Shown here piece by piece: positions 41,644-50,201 of a stretch of 64,000 nt of DNA; position 1 is the first letter of the stretch; each line of letters begins with the position of its first letter. Source of the DNA: Acidimicrobiia bacterium (GTDB taxonomy: Bacteria; Actinomycetota; Acidimicrobiia; Acidimicrobiales; Poriferisodalaceae); assembly GCA_022821985.1 (NCBI GenBank), contig JAJECP010000033.1, positions 1 to 64,000 of the forward strand, in the 5' to 3' direction. The notes under the pieces were generated by a model, which ran no database searches, was not told where the DNA came from, and was given only the letters and a program-made list of their open reading frames with translations. A program made the position numbers and the translations under genes.

Positions 41644-43870
41644 CTGATCCGTCGGGCGGCAGCGACTCGTCAGTATCGCCCACCGGTTCGGTCGCCCGCG
41701 CCTTGAGCTCGGTGGCGATCTGGGTACAGCGGAGCCATTCGAACCTCGAGCCGCCGTCGGCCTCGGGCACGGCGACCTTGCACAGCGCGTCCGGCAAGGG
41801 CTCGAACTCGTTGTCGTCGGTCGGGCGGACCATGCTGCATGGCAGATCGAACTCCAACGGGGGTTCCGTCGGCGACACCGCTACGGCGACCGAGCAGGTA
41901 TCCCCCGACAGGAAGAGGTACTGGCTGGCCCGTGGCGGCGGCGGCGCGGGCGCAAACACTCGCAATGGCTCGTCCTCCAGCGCCCGCCCCATGTAGGCCG
42001 ACCAAATGCGCGCCGGGATCCAACCGCCGGTTGCGCGCCGTTCCTGAATCTCGCCCATCGGCACTTGCTCGTCGGGGTGGCCCATCCACACGGCGGTCGA
42101 CATGTGCGGCGTGAAGCCCACGAACCAGGCATCGTGGAATTGCTGGGTGGTCCCCGTTTTGCCCGCCGAGACCTGGCCGCTCTCAAGCATTGATCTCGTG
42201 CCGGTGCCGGTTCGCACGTTCTCCTCCAGCACCGACGTCACCCAGTCGGCCGTGGTTTGCGACACCACCCGCCTGCCGTGCGGCACATGCTCGTAGAGCA
42301 CCTCCCCGAAATTGTTCTCGATGCGAGTGACATAGAACGGCTCCATCCGCACGCCGCCATTGGCGAACGTGCCGTACGCCACAGCCTGCTCAAGCGGGGT
42401 GATCTCCTGCGCGCCCAGCGAGATGGAGGGGTACGGCAGGTAGCTGTCCGCGTCTGATCGGCCAATCAGCCGGTTCGCCATCCCGACCACCTCGTCCAGA
42501 CCGGTGACCAGACCCAGCCGGACGAAGGCACAGTTCGAGCTGGCCGTTGCCTGTTCCTCCAGCGTGGCCACGCGACCGGGACTGTTGGCAAAGTTGCTCA
42601 CCTCGTAGTCGTCGAGGGGCGGATTGGGGAACACGCACGGACCCTGACCGCTGATGGTGTCGAATGGGTACAGACCGGCCCGTTCAATCGCCGCAGCGAG
42701 CACATACGTCTTGAACGACGATCCTGGCTGGCGCCGCCCTTGGGTGGCGAGGTTGAACTCCGAGTCGCTGAAGGCCGGGCCGCCGATGAACGCATGCACT
42801 GCCCCGGTCGTCGGATCCACGCTGACGATCGACACCTCGAATTCGCCCGTGCCTTCCGGCAGGATTTGTGCCACCGATGTGCGCATGGCCCGCTGCAGCT
42901 CGGGACGCAGCGTTGTCCATACCCGCAAACCCCCGCCGAACACCTGGCTGAAACGAGCTTGGTAGGTATCCCCGAGGGCCGGGTTTGCCAGCAGCGACCG
43001 TCGCACTTCCACCAGGAAGTAATCACGCCGGAGCGCAACGTCGGTACGGCGCGGTGACAGGTTGCGGCTCGGCAGCGGTCTCCGCTCGAAGGCATCTCGC
43101 TGGGCCTCGGTGATGATCTCCGCGTCAACGGCCTGCTGCAGCGATCTGCTGCGGCGCCGCGTCATCGTGTCGATGTTCTGGTCGAACCCGTCAAACAAGC
43201 CGGGACTGCGAATCAGGCTCGCGAGGAAAGCTGCATCGCCGACGTCGAGCGCCGAGACGTCCTTGCCGAAGTAGGTCTCGGCCCCGGCCTGCAGGCCGTA
43301 CGCCCCGTTCCCGAGATACACCTCGTTGACGTAGAACTCGAGGATCTCCTCCTTGGTGAAGTCCTCCTCGAGTCGGGCGGCGATGACCGCCTCGCGGATC
43401 TTGCGGTTGAAGCTGCGCTCGCTGCCCACCACACGCAGCTTCACGATCTGCTGGGTGATCGTGGAGCCGCCCGATGCAATGCCGCCAGCGGACACGTTCG
43501 AGACCAGGGCGCGTGCCGTCGCCCGCAGGTCCACGCCGTTGTGAAGCCAGAACTTGCTGTCCTCCACCGCCACGATCGTGGCAATCACGTCATCGGGCAC
43601 CTGGTCCAGCGTGATGATCTCGCGGTCGACGTCGTTCACCAGGATGCCGATCGGATTGCCGTCGGAGTCGAAGACCTGGGTTCGCTGGGCACCGGGACGC
43701 AGATCGATGGTGATGTGATCTCGGTCTCGCTCGACCGCATCGAGTGTGCGCGCTGCGTGCGGTGCCGAGGCGCGGGCACCGATTGTCACGACGGCTGCGC
43801 AGACCGCGATCATCACGGCCAGCAGGGGCAGCCGGGCGAGCCGGCGGGCGAGATCCACGTTGAACTGCAA
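41603..43870 (-). CDS. class A penicillin-binding protein (bifunctional)
   Basis: This protein polymerises and cross-links peptidoglycan. It has 755 residues: one N-terminal membrane helix (about 12-33) and a GT51 domain with catalytic Glu 103 (VAVEDSKFW) and GGSTITQQ (134-141). The transpeptidase domain has SSFK (384-387), SSN (444-446) and KTGT (571-574). The C-terminal tail after about 680 is acidic and Pro-rich with a Cys pair. The start appears to be a TTG at 43870; a GTG four codons on is equally possible. It is divergent from thiN. Confidence 0.93.
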   Translation of the reverse strand: MQFNVDLARRLARLPLLAVMIAVCAAVVTIGARASAPHAARTLDAVERDRDHITIDLRPGAQRTQVFDSDGNPIGILVNDVDREIITLDQVPDDVIATIVAVEDSKFWLHNGVDLRATARALVSNVSAGGIASGGSTITQQIVKLRVVGSERSFNRKIREAVIAARLEEDFTKEEILEFYVNEVYLGNGAYGLQAGAETYFGKDVSALDVGDAAFLASLIRSPGLFDGFDQNIDTMTRRRSRSLQQAVDAEIITEAQRDAFERRPLPSRNLSPRRTDVALRRDYFLVEVRRSLLANPALGDTYQARFSQVFGGGLRVWTTLRPELQRAMRTSVAQILPEGTGEFEVSIVSVDPTTGAVHAFIGGPAFSDSEFNLATQGRRQPGSSFKTYVLAAAIERAGLYPFDTISGQGPCVFPNPPLDDYEVSNFANSPGRVATLEEQATASSNCAFVRLGLVTGLDEVVGMANRLIGRSDADSYLPYPSISLGAQEITPLEQAVAYGTFANGGVRMEPFYVTRIENNFGEVLYEHVPHGRRVVSQTTADWVTSVLEENVRTGTGTRSMLESGQVSAGKTGTTQQFHDAWFVGFTPHMSTAVWMGHPDEQVPMGEIQERRATGGWIPARIWSAYMGRALEDEPLRVFAPAPPPPRASQYLFLSGDTCSVAVAVSPTEPPLEFDLPCSMVRPTDDNEFEPLPDALCKVAVPEADGGSRFEWLRCTQIATELKARATEPVGDTDESLPPDGSDDSGVDSTEEDQT

Positions 43871-43948
43871 GGTACCGGGCAGAGCCGTGTGCCTATGTGC
43901 GCCCCGCTATGACATCTGCGCCTTGCAGCTTGGGGTCACACTGGTGTT

Positions 43949-44629
43949 GTGACCGATGATGGGAGGGATCTGGATGCCGGTTGCGTTTGGATCATTGACG
44001 GGGGGCCTGTGGCGCCTCGACGGCTCCCGCCGGGCGAGCCGTCTTGCGTCATCGCGGTCGACCGTGGCTTGGCGCACACGCTGCGGCTGGGACTGCGGCC
44101 TCACGTAGTGGTCGGCGACTTCGACTCCGTTGACGCCACGATGCTCCAGAGAACTCGCGAGCAGTGGCCTGACCTGGTGGTCCAGCGACACGACCGCCAC
44201 AAGGCGCACAGCGACCTGGACTTGGCGCTGAGCTTTGTCTGGGGGCTGGACCCCACCGAGATCGCGCTAGCCGGCGGCGGCGGCGGCAGGCTCGACCACC
44301 TCATGGTCTCGGCAACGATGCTGGCCAGACCCCGGTATGCCGCTCTCCCGCTGACTGCCTACATCGGTGCGAGCATCGTGCGGGCGGCAACCGCAGGCAT
44401 GGACATGAAACTGCCCGCCGACGACGGGAACTTGCTGACGCTGCTGGCAGTGGGCGGCACCGCCAATCTGGACACAAGCGGGCTGCGGTGGAACCTGACC
44501 GGGGCGACGCCGCTGGCGAGCGCGGCAACGCTCGGCCTGAGCAACGAACTCACTGAACCTGAGGCCCACGTCAAGGTCCAAGCCGGCACTGTGCTGGCGA
44601 TACAGACACATGGCAAGTCGCTTCCCTGA
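43949..44629 (+). CDS. thiN: thiamine pyrophosphokinase
   Basis: ThiN makes thiamine pyrophosphate from thiamine and ATP. The 226-residue protein has AVDRGLAHTLRLGLRPHVVV followed by GDFDSVD, the family's nucleotide-site motif, then KAHSDLDLAL and GGGGGRLDHLM, matching the TPK catalytic domain. A beta-rich C-terminal thiamine-binding part follows. It starts at a GTG at 43949. It overlaps a thiamine-binding lipoprotein gene by 20 bases, pointing to thiamine salvage. I looked for a TPP riboswitch in 43871-43948 and saw none. Confidence 0.85.
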   Translation: MTDDGRDLDAGCVWIIDGGPVAPRRLPPGEPSCVIAVDRGLAHTLRLGLRPHVVVGDFDSVDATMLQRTREQWPDLVVQRHDRHKAHSDLDLALSFVWGLDPTEIALAGGGGGRLDHLMVSATMLARPRYAALPLTAYIGASIVRAATAGMDMKLPADDGNLLTLLAVGGTANLDTSGLRWNLTGATPLASAATLGLSNELTEPEAHVKVQAGTVLAIQTHGKSLP

Positions 44630-45851
44630 GCGGGCGCGCCGACGTGCTCGGCATGCCCGGGCTCTTGCCGCTGCCGTGTGTGCGGTCGCCGTCGTGGCCG
44701 CCGGGTGTGCAGAGACGGGGCAGGGATCCGCAGCGGTACGCATCCTGACTCATCGTGACTTTCACCTGCCTGCCGACGCGCTGGAAGCCTTCACCGAGGA
44801 GACGGGCATCGAGATTGTGGTGTTCCGGGAGGACACACCCGACGACGTAGTCGATCTGCTCGAACGCAGCCGAGCGCACCCGGTCGCAGACGTGGTTGTC
44901 GGCGTCGACACGTTGGACCTTCAACACGTCATCGACAGCGGGCTCACTGAACCGTACGTGCCGCTTGCGCCCGGCCCGCTGGTTGAGGATCTGGCGGTGG
45001 GCGATCATGCGATGACGCCCATCAGCTACATCGACGCCTGTCTCAACTACCTGCCGTCGTTCTACGTGGTGCCCGAACGGCGCATCGATGAGCTGCCTGA
45101 CGCCGAGCTCTTGCCGCCTCCGGTGCCCAGCGGCCTGGCGGCGCTCTGGGATCCGGCTCATGGAGGCACCGCAGTGATCCCGGATGCGGCAACGAGCAGG
45201 ATGGGCGTGTACCTGTTGGTAGCGCTCGAGCGACTGCATCCCGAGCGCGATGACGACGAAGCGACGCCGTGGCCCCAAGTGCTCGACCAGATGCTGAGGT
45301 GGAACGTCGAACTGGCCCCCAGCTGGGAGATTGCGACGTTCGAGCGTTTCGCCGGCGGGGAACCGCCCCCAGAACGACCGATCAGCCAGGACGAGCCGGA
45401 TCCAGTGACGTTGCGGTCGCTGCGCGGACGCCTGCCGATGACCTGGGGTACGACCGGTCTGCCGTCGGTGTACGCCGAGTATCAACCCGGCCTGCCTCCG
45501 TCACTGGACATAGCAGTGGTAACCGATGACTGCGTACGGATCGGGTTCTACGCGGGTGTGGTAGCGGGAGCGCAGAACGCTTCGCTCGGAGGTCGGCTCA
45601 TCGACGCCATGGGTGAGCCCCTGTTCCAGTTCGGCGTCAGCGATCGCTTCGGTTCGAGACCGGCCCGCAGCGACATTGTCAGCACGCCCGAATGGAACGA
45701 GTTCGGGGTGACGGTGCACCCGTACCGGCCCGATCCTGCCTATGTCGGTGCCCACTGGAAGGAGTGGCAGCTCACCTGGAGCCAGGTGGTCCGCAACTTC
45801 GAAACCGGCCCCCCGCCTCCTGAGCCCGAAGTAACCGTCACTCTCCCCTAA
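44610..45851 (+). CDS. thiamine-type ABC transporter substrate-binding lipoprotein
   Basis: This lipoprotein of 413 residues has a basic N-region, a hydrophobic stretch and the lipobox VVAAGC (acylated Cys near residue 33). RILTHRDFHLP at the mature start and the repeated two-lobe pattern (DVVVGVDTLDL, MTPISYIDACLNY, TWGTTGLPS) resemble periplasmic thiamine-binding TbpA-like proteins. The overlap with thiN supports thiamine as ligand. No permease or ATPase gene follows; a converging terminator-like hairpin comes next, so the rest of the importer must be encoded elsewhere. Confidence 0.78.
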   Translation: MASRFPERARRRARHARALAAAVCAVAVVAAGCAETGQGSAAVRILTHRDFHLPADALEAFTEETGIEIVVFREDTPDDVVDLLERSRAHPVADVVVGVDTLDLQHVIDSGLTEPYVPLAPGPLVEDLAVGDHAMTPISYIDACLNYLPSFYVVPERRIDELPDAELLPPPVPSGLAALWDPAHGGTAVIPDAATSRMGVYLLVALERLHPERDDDEATPWPQVLDQMLRWNVELAPSWEIATFERFAGGEPPPERPISQDEPDPVTLRSLRGRLPMTWGTTGLPSVYAEYQPGLPPSLDIAVVTDDCVRIGFYAGVVAGAQNASLGGRLIDAMGEPLFQFGVSDRFGSRPARSDIVSTPEWNEFGVTVHPYRPDPAYVGAHWKEWQLTWSQVVRNFETGPPPPEPEVTVTLP

Positions 45852-45869
45852 CGCCCACCGTCACACTGC

Positions 45870-45913
45870 TCGGCCTAGCGGCCACTCTTTCATTTGTCGG
45901 CCTAGCGGCCGAC
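45870..45913 (+). terminator. paired hairpins between convergent genes
   Basis: A 14-mer TCGGCCTAGCGGCC occurs twice, at 45870-45883 and 45897-45910. The second lies in a perfect 7-bp hairpin GTCGGCC-TAGC-GGCCGAC (45896-45913), and the first is followed by ACTCTTTCATTT, moderately T-rich. This fits a terminator for the plus-strand thiamine operon. The second hairpin includes the NagZ stop codon. Confidence 0.5.
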
Positions 45914-47488
45914 CAGCGTCGGGTCGTACAGCACCTGGCGGCCGAGGCCGTCACGGCCGACGAGTGTGCATGCGTAGACGCCCTTGGCTCGGAACACGTT
46001 GGTTGCCGCGGCGTCGATGCGATCCAGGCTCAATCGCCCCTGCGCGACTGCTGTGGTGATCTCTGCAAAGGCTGCATCGGCATCCTCCAGGCCGCCGACG
46101 AGCGCAAGATCCGCGCCTGCACTCACCGCCAGCAGCGCCGCTTCGCTCACCGACCACTGGCTGCGGATCGCGCCCATGACCAGCGAGTCGGTCACGATCA
46201 GCCCCGAGTGGCCGAGTTCATTCCGCAGCACCCCGTCGATCGCTGCAGACGACAGCGAGGCAGGCATCCCCCCGGTCAAGCCGGGGACGCTCAGATGCCC
46301 CACCATCACCGCCGCGTCGGTGGCTCCGACGACAGCTGCAAAGGGGATCAGGTCGCGCTGGCGCAGCTCGTCGAGGGGGGCCGTGGATGCCAATTGGTCG
46401 TGGGTGTCCGCAGTGGCCGCGCCGTGGCCCGGAAAGTGCTTCACCACCGGCACCACTCCTCCGGCGCTGAGACCCTCCACGGTCGCCATGCCGTACTCGG
46501 TGACGGTGGCCGGGTCGTTGCCGAATGAGCGATCCCCGATGCCTTCCCCTGCGCCGACATCGATGACCGGCGCGAAATTCATGGTGAAGCCGAGTTGGTA
46601 CATCTTGCGAGCGTGATCCGCGGCCACCTCAGCTACCTCGGCGGGCGACCTGGCGGTCTGGGCCGCTGCCGAGGGCAAGCGCCCCACCACCGCGGCGAGA
46701 CGCTGCACCCGACCGCCTTCCTCGTCAACGGCAAAAATCAACGGGATACGACCCGCAAAATCCTGCAGCTCGGCGATGCGGCGCCAGACATGCTCGGTCA
46801 CCGGCCCTTGCACCAAGATGCCGGCGATCCGACGGTCACGTGCTTCCTCGACAGCGAATCCGAGCGAGCGCTCGCCGAGGGCCGTCATGATCGTCTGCCC
46901 GATCCGCACCGGCAGCGGCAACTCGCTGGTGCACCACCGATCAACATCGGTCCACCACGCACCTGAGAGCAGCTGACGGACCGCCACTCCTGAGAGCCAA
47001 CCCAAGGGCCGCTCCTCTCCCGTCAAGACCGTCGGTCCCGGATCGCCGATGGCCACTTCCGAGTCGTCCGCGAGCTGCAGCCAGACGCCGAGTGCCCCGG
47101 GCGCCCCGAGACGCGCGCCGACGACTTGGGTGTGCAATTGGGGTGGGTCGCTCACGATCGGCAGGATCGATGTGCCGGCCGGTTCGATCGTGCCGTCGAC
47201 ACCGATCACCCAATAACCGATCCCACCTGGGCCGCGCAGCACAGCCACGACCCGGGGCGGGGACGGCTCGCCCTCAGAATCCCCCGACTCGGCGTCGGGC
47301 GCAACGGTGACGAGGGGCGGGGTTTCCGACTCGCTCGACGACTGGGCTGCGGCATCAGGCAGTACTGCAAACCAGCCAGCAGCAACCAGCAGCGTCATCG
47401 TCGCTGAGACAATCCATCCGATTCGTGATGGCCCATACCGGCGCGATGCGCGCGGCGGCTCAGACGAGTTGCCGCCGTTGGTCGTCAA
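45902..47488 (-). CDS. nagZ: GH3 beta-N-acetylhexosaminidase (NagZ-like), exported
   Basis: This family 3 glycoside hydrolase releases N-acetylhexosamines from peptidoglycan fragments. It has an N-terminal hydrophobic segment (about 23-48), a Ser/Glu/Pro-rich stretch, then about 100 residues including GIGYWVIGVDGTIEPAG, which resembles one unit of the GYW-DG-FG repeats found on actinobacterial surface proteins. The catalytic (beta/alpha)8 domain has VDEEGGRVQRL, the NagZ loop KHFPGHG (acid/base His) and IVTDSLVMGAI with the nucleophile Asp. It has 528 residues from a TTG at 47488 that overlaps the upstream stop (TTGA). Confidence 0.88.
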   Translation of the reverse strand: MTTNGGNSSEPPRASRRYGPSRIGWIVSATMTLLVAAGWFAVLPDAAAQSSSESETPPLVTVAPDAESGDSEGEPSPPRVVAVLRGPGGIGYWVIGVDGTIEPAGTSILPIVSDPPQLHTQVVGARLGAPGALGVWLQLADDSEVAIGDPGPTVLTGEERPLGWLSGVAVRQLLSGAWWTDVDRWCTSELPLPVRIGQTIMTALGERSLGFAVEEARDRRIAGILVQGPVTEHVWRRIAELQDFAGRIPLIFAVDEEGGRVQRLAAVVGRLPSAAAQTARSPAEVAEVAADHARKMYQLGFTMNFAPVIDVGAGEGIGDRSFGNDPATVTEYGMATVEGLSAGGVVPVVKHFPGHGAATADTHDQLASTAPLDELRQRDLIPFAAVVGATDAAVMVGHLSVPGLTGGMPASLSSAAIDGVLRNELGHSGLIVTDSLVMGAIRSQWSVSEAALLAVSAGADLALVGGLEDADAAFAEITTAVAQGRLSLDRIDAAATNVFRAKGVYACTLVGRDGLGRQVLYDPTLVGR

Positions 47489-49671
47489 CCGGTTCCCAGG
47501 CGTTGTTCCAGCTCCTCAGCAGACAGCAATTGGTGCGGGAGCTGGATGCTGTTCGTACCGCCGGGGTCGACCTCGATCGGCGCGGTGAAGTTCACGTCCC
47601 TGATGAGACAGAAGGTTTCATCGACCGCTGGGCAGTAGAACACCACCGCAGTAGCAGTCAGAACCACCGTGCCGCTGTCTGCGCCGACCGTGCCGCTCAG
47701 CCGGACCGGCATTTCGGGGCCCCGTGCCTCGTAGCGTGCCGTGTCTCGAGGACTCAGCAGATCGCCGTCGGCAGACCATTCGAACTCGAACAGCCCGTCG
47801 GTGTTGAACTTGTATCCCTCTGGCACCTTGAGATCCAGGACGATCTCGACAGTGCCGGGGGCGACTTGCTGGGGCAGCAGCACGACACTGTCGTCGATCA
47901 CGCCGGCCATCGTCACGGTGGCGATCTCCAGATTCGACAGCGCCAGCGTGGTCAGCTCGCCGGTGGCGAGATCCAGCGTGCGGATGCGGTGATTGTTCGT
48001 ATCGGCGACGTAGAGCGTGTCGCTCGTGGCACTGAGCCCGCTCGGCTCGGCCAGCAGCGCGTCGGTGCCCAAGCCGTCCTGCAGTCCCGGCGTGCCGCCG
48101 CCCACCAGCACCGACGACGTCCGAGTGTCGAGGTCGAGCACCTTGATCCGGTGGTTGTAGGTGTCTGCGACGTACAGCAGCCCGGCGCCCTGCGCACCCG
48201 GCACGAACTCGATACCCACGGCGTGCTGCAGCAGCGTGTCGTCGAAGCTGCCCACTTCATCGCCCCACACGAATAGGTGCTTGCCGACCAGCGTGTCGAG
48301 CTGCCCGTCGAGGCCGAGCGATACCTGCCGTACCGCGCTGGCCTCCGGATCGGTGAAGTAGAGCACGCCGTACCCAGCCGCAAGCCCGGAGGGCTGCGAG
48401 AGCGTGGCGGCGAGGCGGTGGCCGTCATCGAGGCCCTCGGCGCCCGTTCCGGCGAAGATGTCGAGCACCCCGCTGGCAGTGTTCATGAGCCAGAGTTGAT
48501 GACGACCGGCCCCCGCGATGTACAGCACTTCGCCTTCGAGGTGCAGGTCCCACGGCGAGGCGATGGCGGTCTGTGCCGCCGGTCCAGCCTGGAACACAGT
48601 GACCGGTTCGCCGGTCCCGGCAACGGTGGTCACCTCGCGGGCGCGCAGATCAGCAGCCCGGATCAGATGGTTCTCACGGTCGGCGATGTACAGGGTGTTG
48701 CCGTCACCCGCCAGGGCCATGCCCTGCGGGCGCCGGAACGACGCTTCGGCAAAACCGCCGTCGGTCCGGCCTTCGGCACCCGTGCCGATCACGTCGACCA
48801 GCTCGCCGTCGAGGGTGGCCACGAGCACCCGATGACGGCCCGTGTCGGCGATGAAGAGCCGGTCGCCGGCCTCGTCGGCCAGCACCTTGCCAGGGAAGCT
48901 CAGCACGGTCGGCAGCGCAGGCTCGATCTCGAGGAGCTCACCGAGCGGCGTCGGATCGATGAGGCCGTTGTGGCCGTACTCATCGGCCATGACGCCGATC
49001 GCGGGTGCCAGCCGTTCGTATACGCCCTCGCCGGCGATGGGACCCAGCACCCGGCCCAATGGGTCGATGGCGACAACGGTCGGCCAGGCGTTGATGCCGT
49101 ACGCCCGGCGCAGCAGTTCTTGATCGTCGTTCACGATCGGGTGTTGGCGGCCGTACCGGATCGATGCCTCCCGCACCGCTTCGGACTCGCGCTCACTGGG
49201 GAACTTGGCCCAGTGCACCGCGATCACCACCACCTCGTCGGGATACTCCTGCTCCAGCCGGTGAAGATCCGGGATGATGTGGATGCAGTTGATGCAGCCT
49301 TGGGTCCAGAAGTCGAGCAGCACGATCTTGCCGCGCAGGTCGCCGCTCATCGACAGCGGCCGGCTGACGTTGAACCAGTCGTAGCCCGCCGGGAACTCAG
49401 GGGCCGCCGGGCCGCCCTCGAATGTCAGCTCGACCGGCTCGGCGGCAGTGTCCGCGCTGTCTGCAGCGCCATCTGTTGTCGCTGCCTGGTCATCGTCGGC
49501 CGTGTCGGCGGCCGCCTGTGCGGAATCAGCGTCAGCCACAGCCGCCTCACTCGACGCAGTCGCCGGCTCGCTTACCTCAGGGCTAGAGCAGGCGGCCGCG
49601 AGCAGGAGTGCCGCGAGCAGGCCGAGGCCGCGCCTCCGTCGCCGGCCGTTCCCCCGCTCGAACGCTTGCAT
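47485..49671 (-). CDS. thioredoxin-fold plus NHL-repeat lipoprotein (NHLRC2-like)
   Basis: This exported lipoprotein has 728 residues. Lipobox AAAC gives acylation at Cys 28. A linker of Ala/Asp/Thr follows (about 30-80), then a thioredoxin-like domain with CINC (Cys 126, Cys 129) in FWTQGCINCIH. At least five NHL beta-propeller blades follow (for example ADTGRHRVLVATLDG, ADRENHLIRAADL, ADTYNHRIKVLDL, ADTNNHRIRTLDL). A C-terminal beta domain is similar to that of DsbD-like proteins. The architecture matches NHLRC2 proteins. It probably acts in envelope redox chemistry. The ATG at 49671 is chosen because it makes the lipobox N-terminal. Confidence 0.85.
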   Translation of the reverse strand: MQAFERGNGRRRRRGLGLLAALLLAAACSSPEVSEPATASSEAAVADADSAQAAADTADDDQAATTDGAADSADTAAEPVELTFEGGPAAPEFPAGYDWFNVSRPLSMSGDLRGKIVLLDFWTQGCINCIHIIPDLHRLEQEYPDEVVVIAVHWAKFPSERESEAVREASIRYGRQHPIVNDDQELLRRAYGINAWPTVVAIDPLGRVLGPIAGEGVYERLAPAIGVMADEYGHNGLIDPTPLGELLEIEPALPTVLSFPGKVLADEAGDRLFIADTGRHRVLVATLDGELVDVIGTGAEGRTDGGFAEASFRRPQGMALAGDGNTLYIADRENHLIRAADLRAREVTTVAGTGEPVTVFQAGPAAQTAIASPWDLHLEGEVLYIAGAGRHQLWLMNTASGVLDIFAGTGAEGLDDGHRLAATLSQPSGLAAGYGVLYFTDPEASAVRQVSLGLDGQLDTLVGKHLFVWGDEVGSFDDTLLQHAVGIEFVPGAQGAGLLYVADTYNHRIKVLDLDTRTSSVLVGGGTPGLQDGLGTDALLAEPSGLSATSDTLYVADTNNHRIRTLDLATGELTTLALSNLEIATVTMAGVIDDSVVLLPQQVAPGTVEIVLDLKVPEGYKFNTDGLFEFEWSADGDLLSPRDTARYEARGPEMPVRLSGTVGADSGTVVLTATAVVFYCPAVDETFCLIRDVNFTAPIEVDPGGTNSIQLPHQLLSAEELEQRLGTG

Positions 49672-49691
49672 CGGTACCGGCCGGTCGCCGG

Positions 49692-50201
49692 CTAGCGGCT
49701 GCCTACGGTGCGGCGCGAGTCCACGACGCCTGTGTCGAACCCGGCAAGGTGCAGGCCGCCGTGGAATCGGGCGTGCTCGATCTTGAGGCAGCGGTCCATC
49801 ACCACGTCGAGGCCTGCGTCGTTGGCCAGCTTGGCGGCTTCGGGGCTCCACAGTCCGAGCTGCACCCAGAATGCCTGCGTCCCGATGTCGATGGCCTCGG
49901 CTGCCACACCGGGCAGGTCGGCCGGTCGCCGGAACACATCCACGAGATCGGGCACCACCGGCAGATCGGCGAGGCTCGGATAGCACGGCTGGCCGAGGAT
50001 CTCGTCGACCACAGGGTTCACGAAGTACACATCGAAGTCGGTGCTCGAGCTGAGCAGGTACGTCGCTACGAAGTTCGACGGCCGCGCCGGATTGGCCGAG
50101 ACACCTACCATCGCCACTGTCTCGGTTCGCCTGATGAGGTCCAAGCGCTCGGCGGCACTGGGTTCCGTCCAGCCGTCGACCGGTTCATGGGTGATGGTCA
50201 T
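49692..50201 (-). CDS. CoA-binding domain protein (YccU type)
   Basis: This protein of 169 residues has a Rossmann-like CoA-binding domain: VAMVGVSANPARPSNFVATY near the N-terminus, VYFVNPVVDEILGQPCYPSL in the middle, and VMDRCLKIEHAR near the C-terminus, the typical end of the YccU/CoA_binding_2 family. The cellular role is unknown. Its start overlaps the metY stop (ATGA), so it is translated after metY; a link to sulfur amino-acid metabolism is only suggested by that coupling. Confidence 0.85.
   Translation of the reverse strand: MTITHEPVDGWTEPSAAERLDLIRRTETVAMVGVSANPARPSNFVATYLLSSSTDFDVYFVNPVVDEILGQPCYPSLADLPVVPDLVDVFRRPADLPGVAAEAIDIGTQAFWVQLGLWSPEAAKLANDAGLDVVMDRCLKIEHARFHGGLHLAGFDTGVVDSRRTVGSR

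Noticed and set aside
43871-43948. Possible TPP riboswitch ahead of thiN
   Set aside because: The region is only 78 bases and lacks the CTGAGA and ACCTGATC-type cores.
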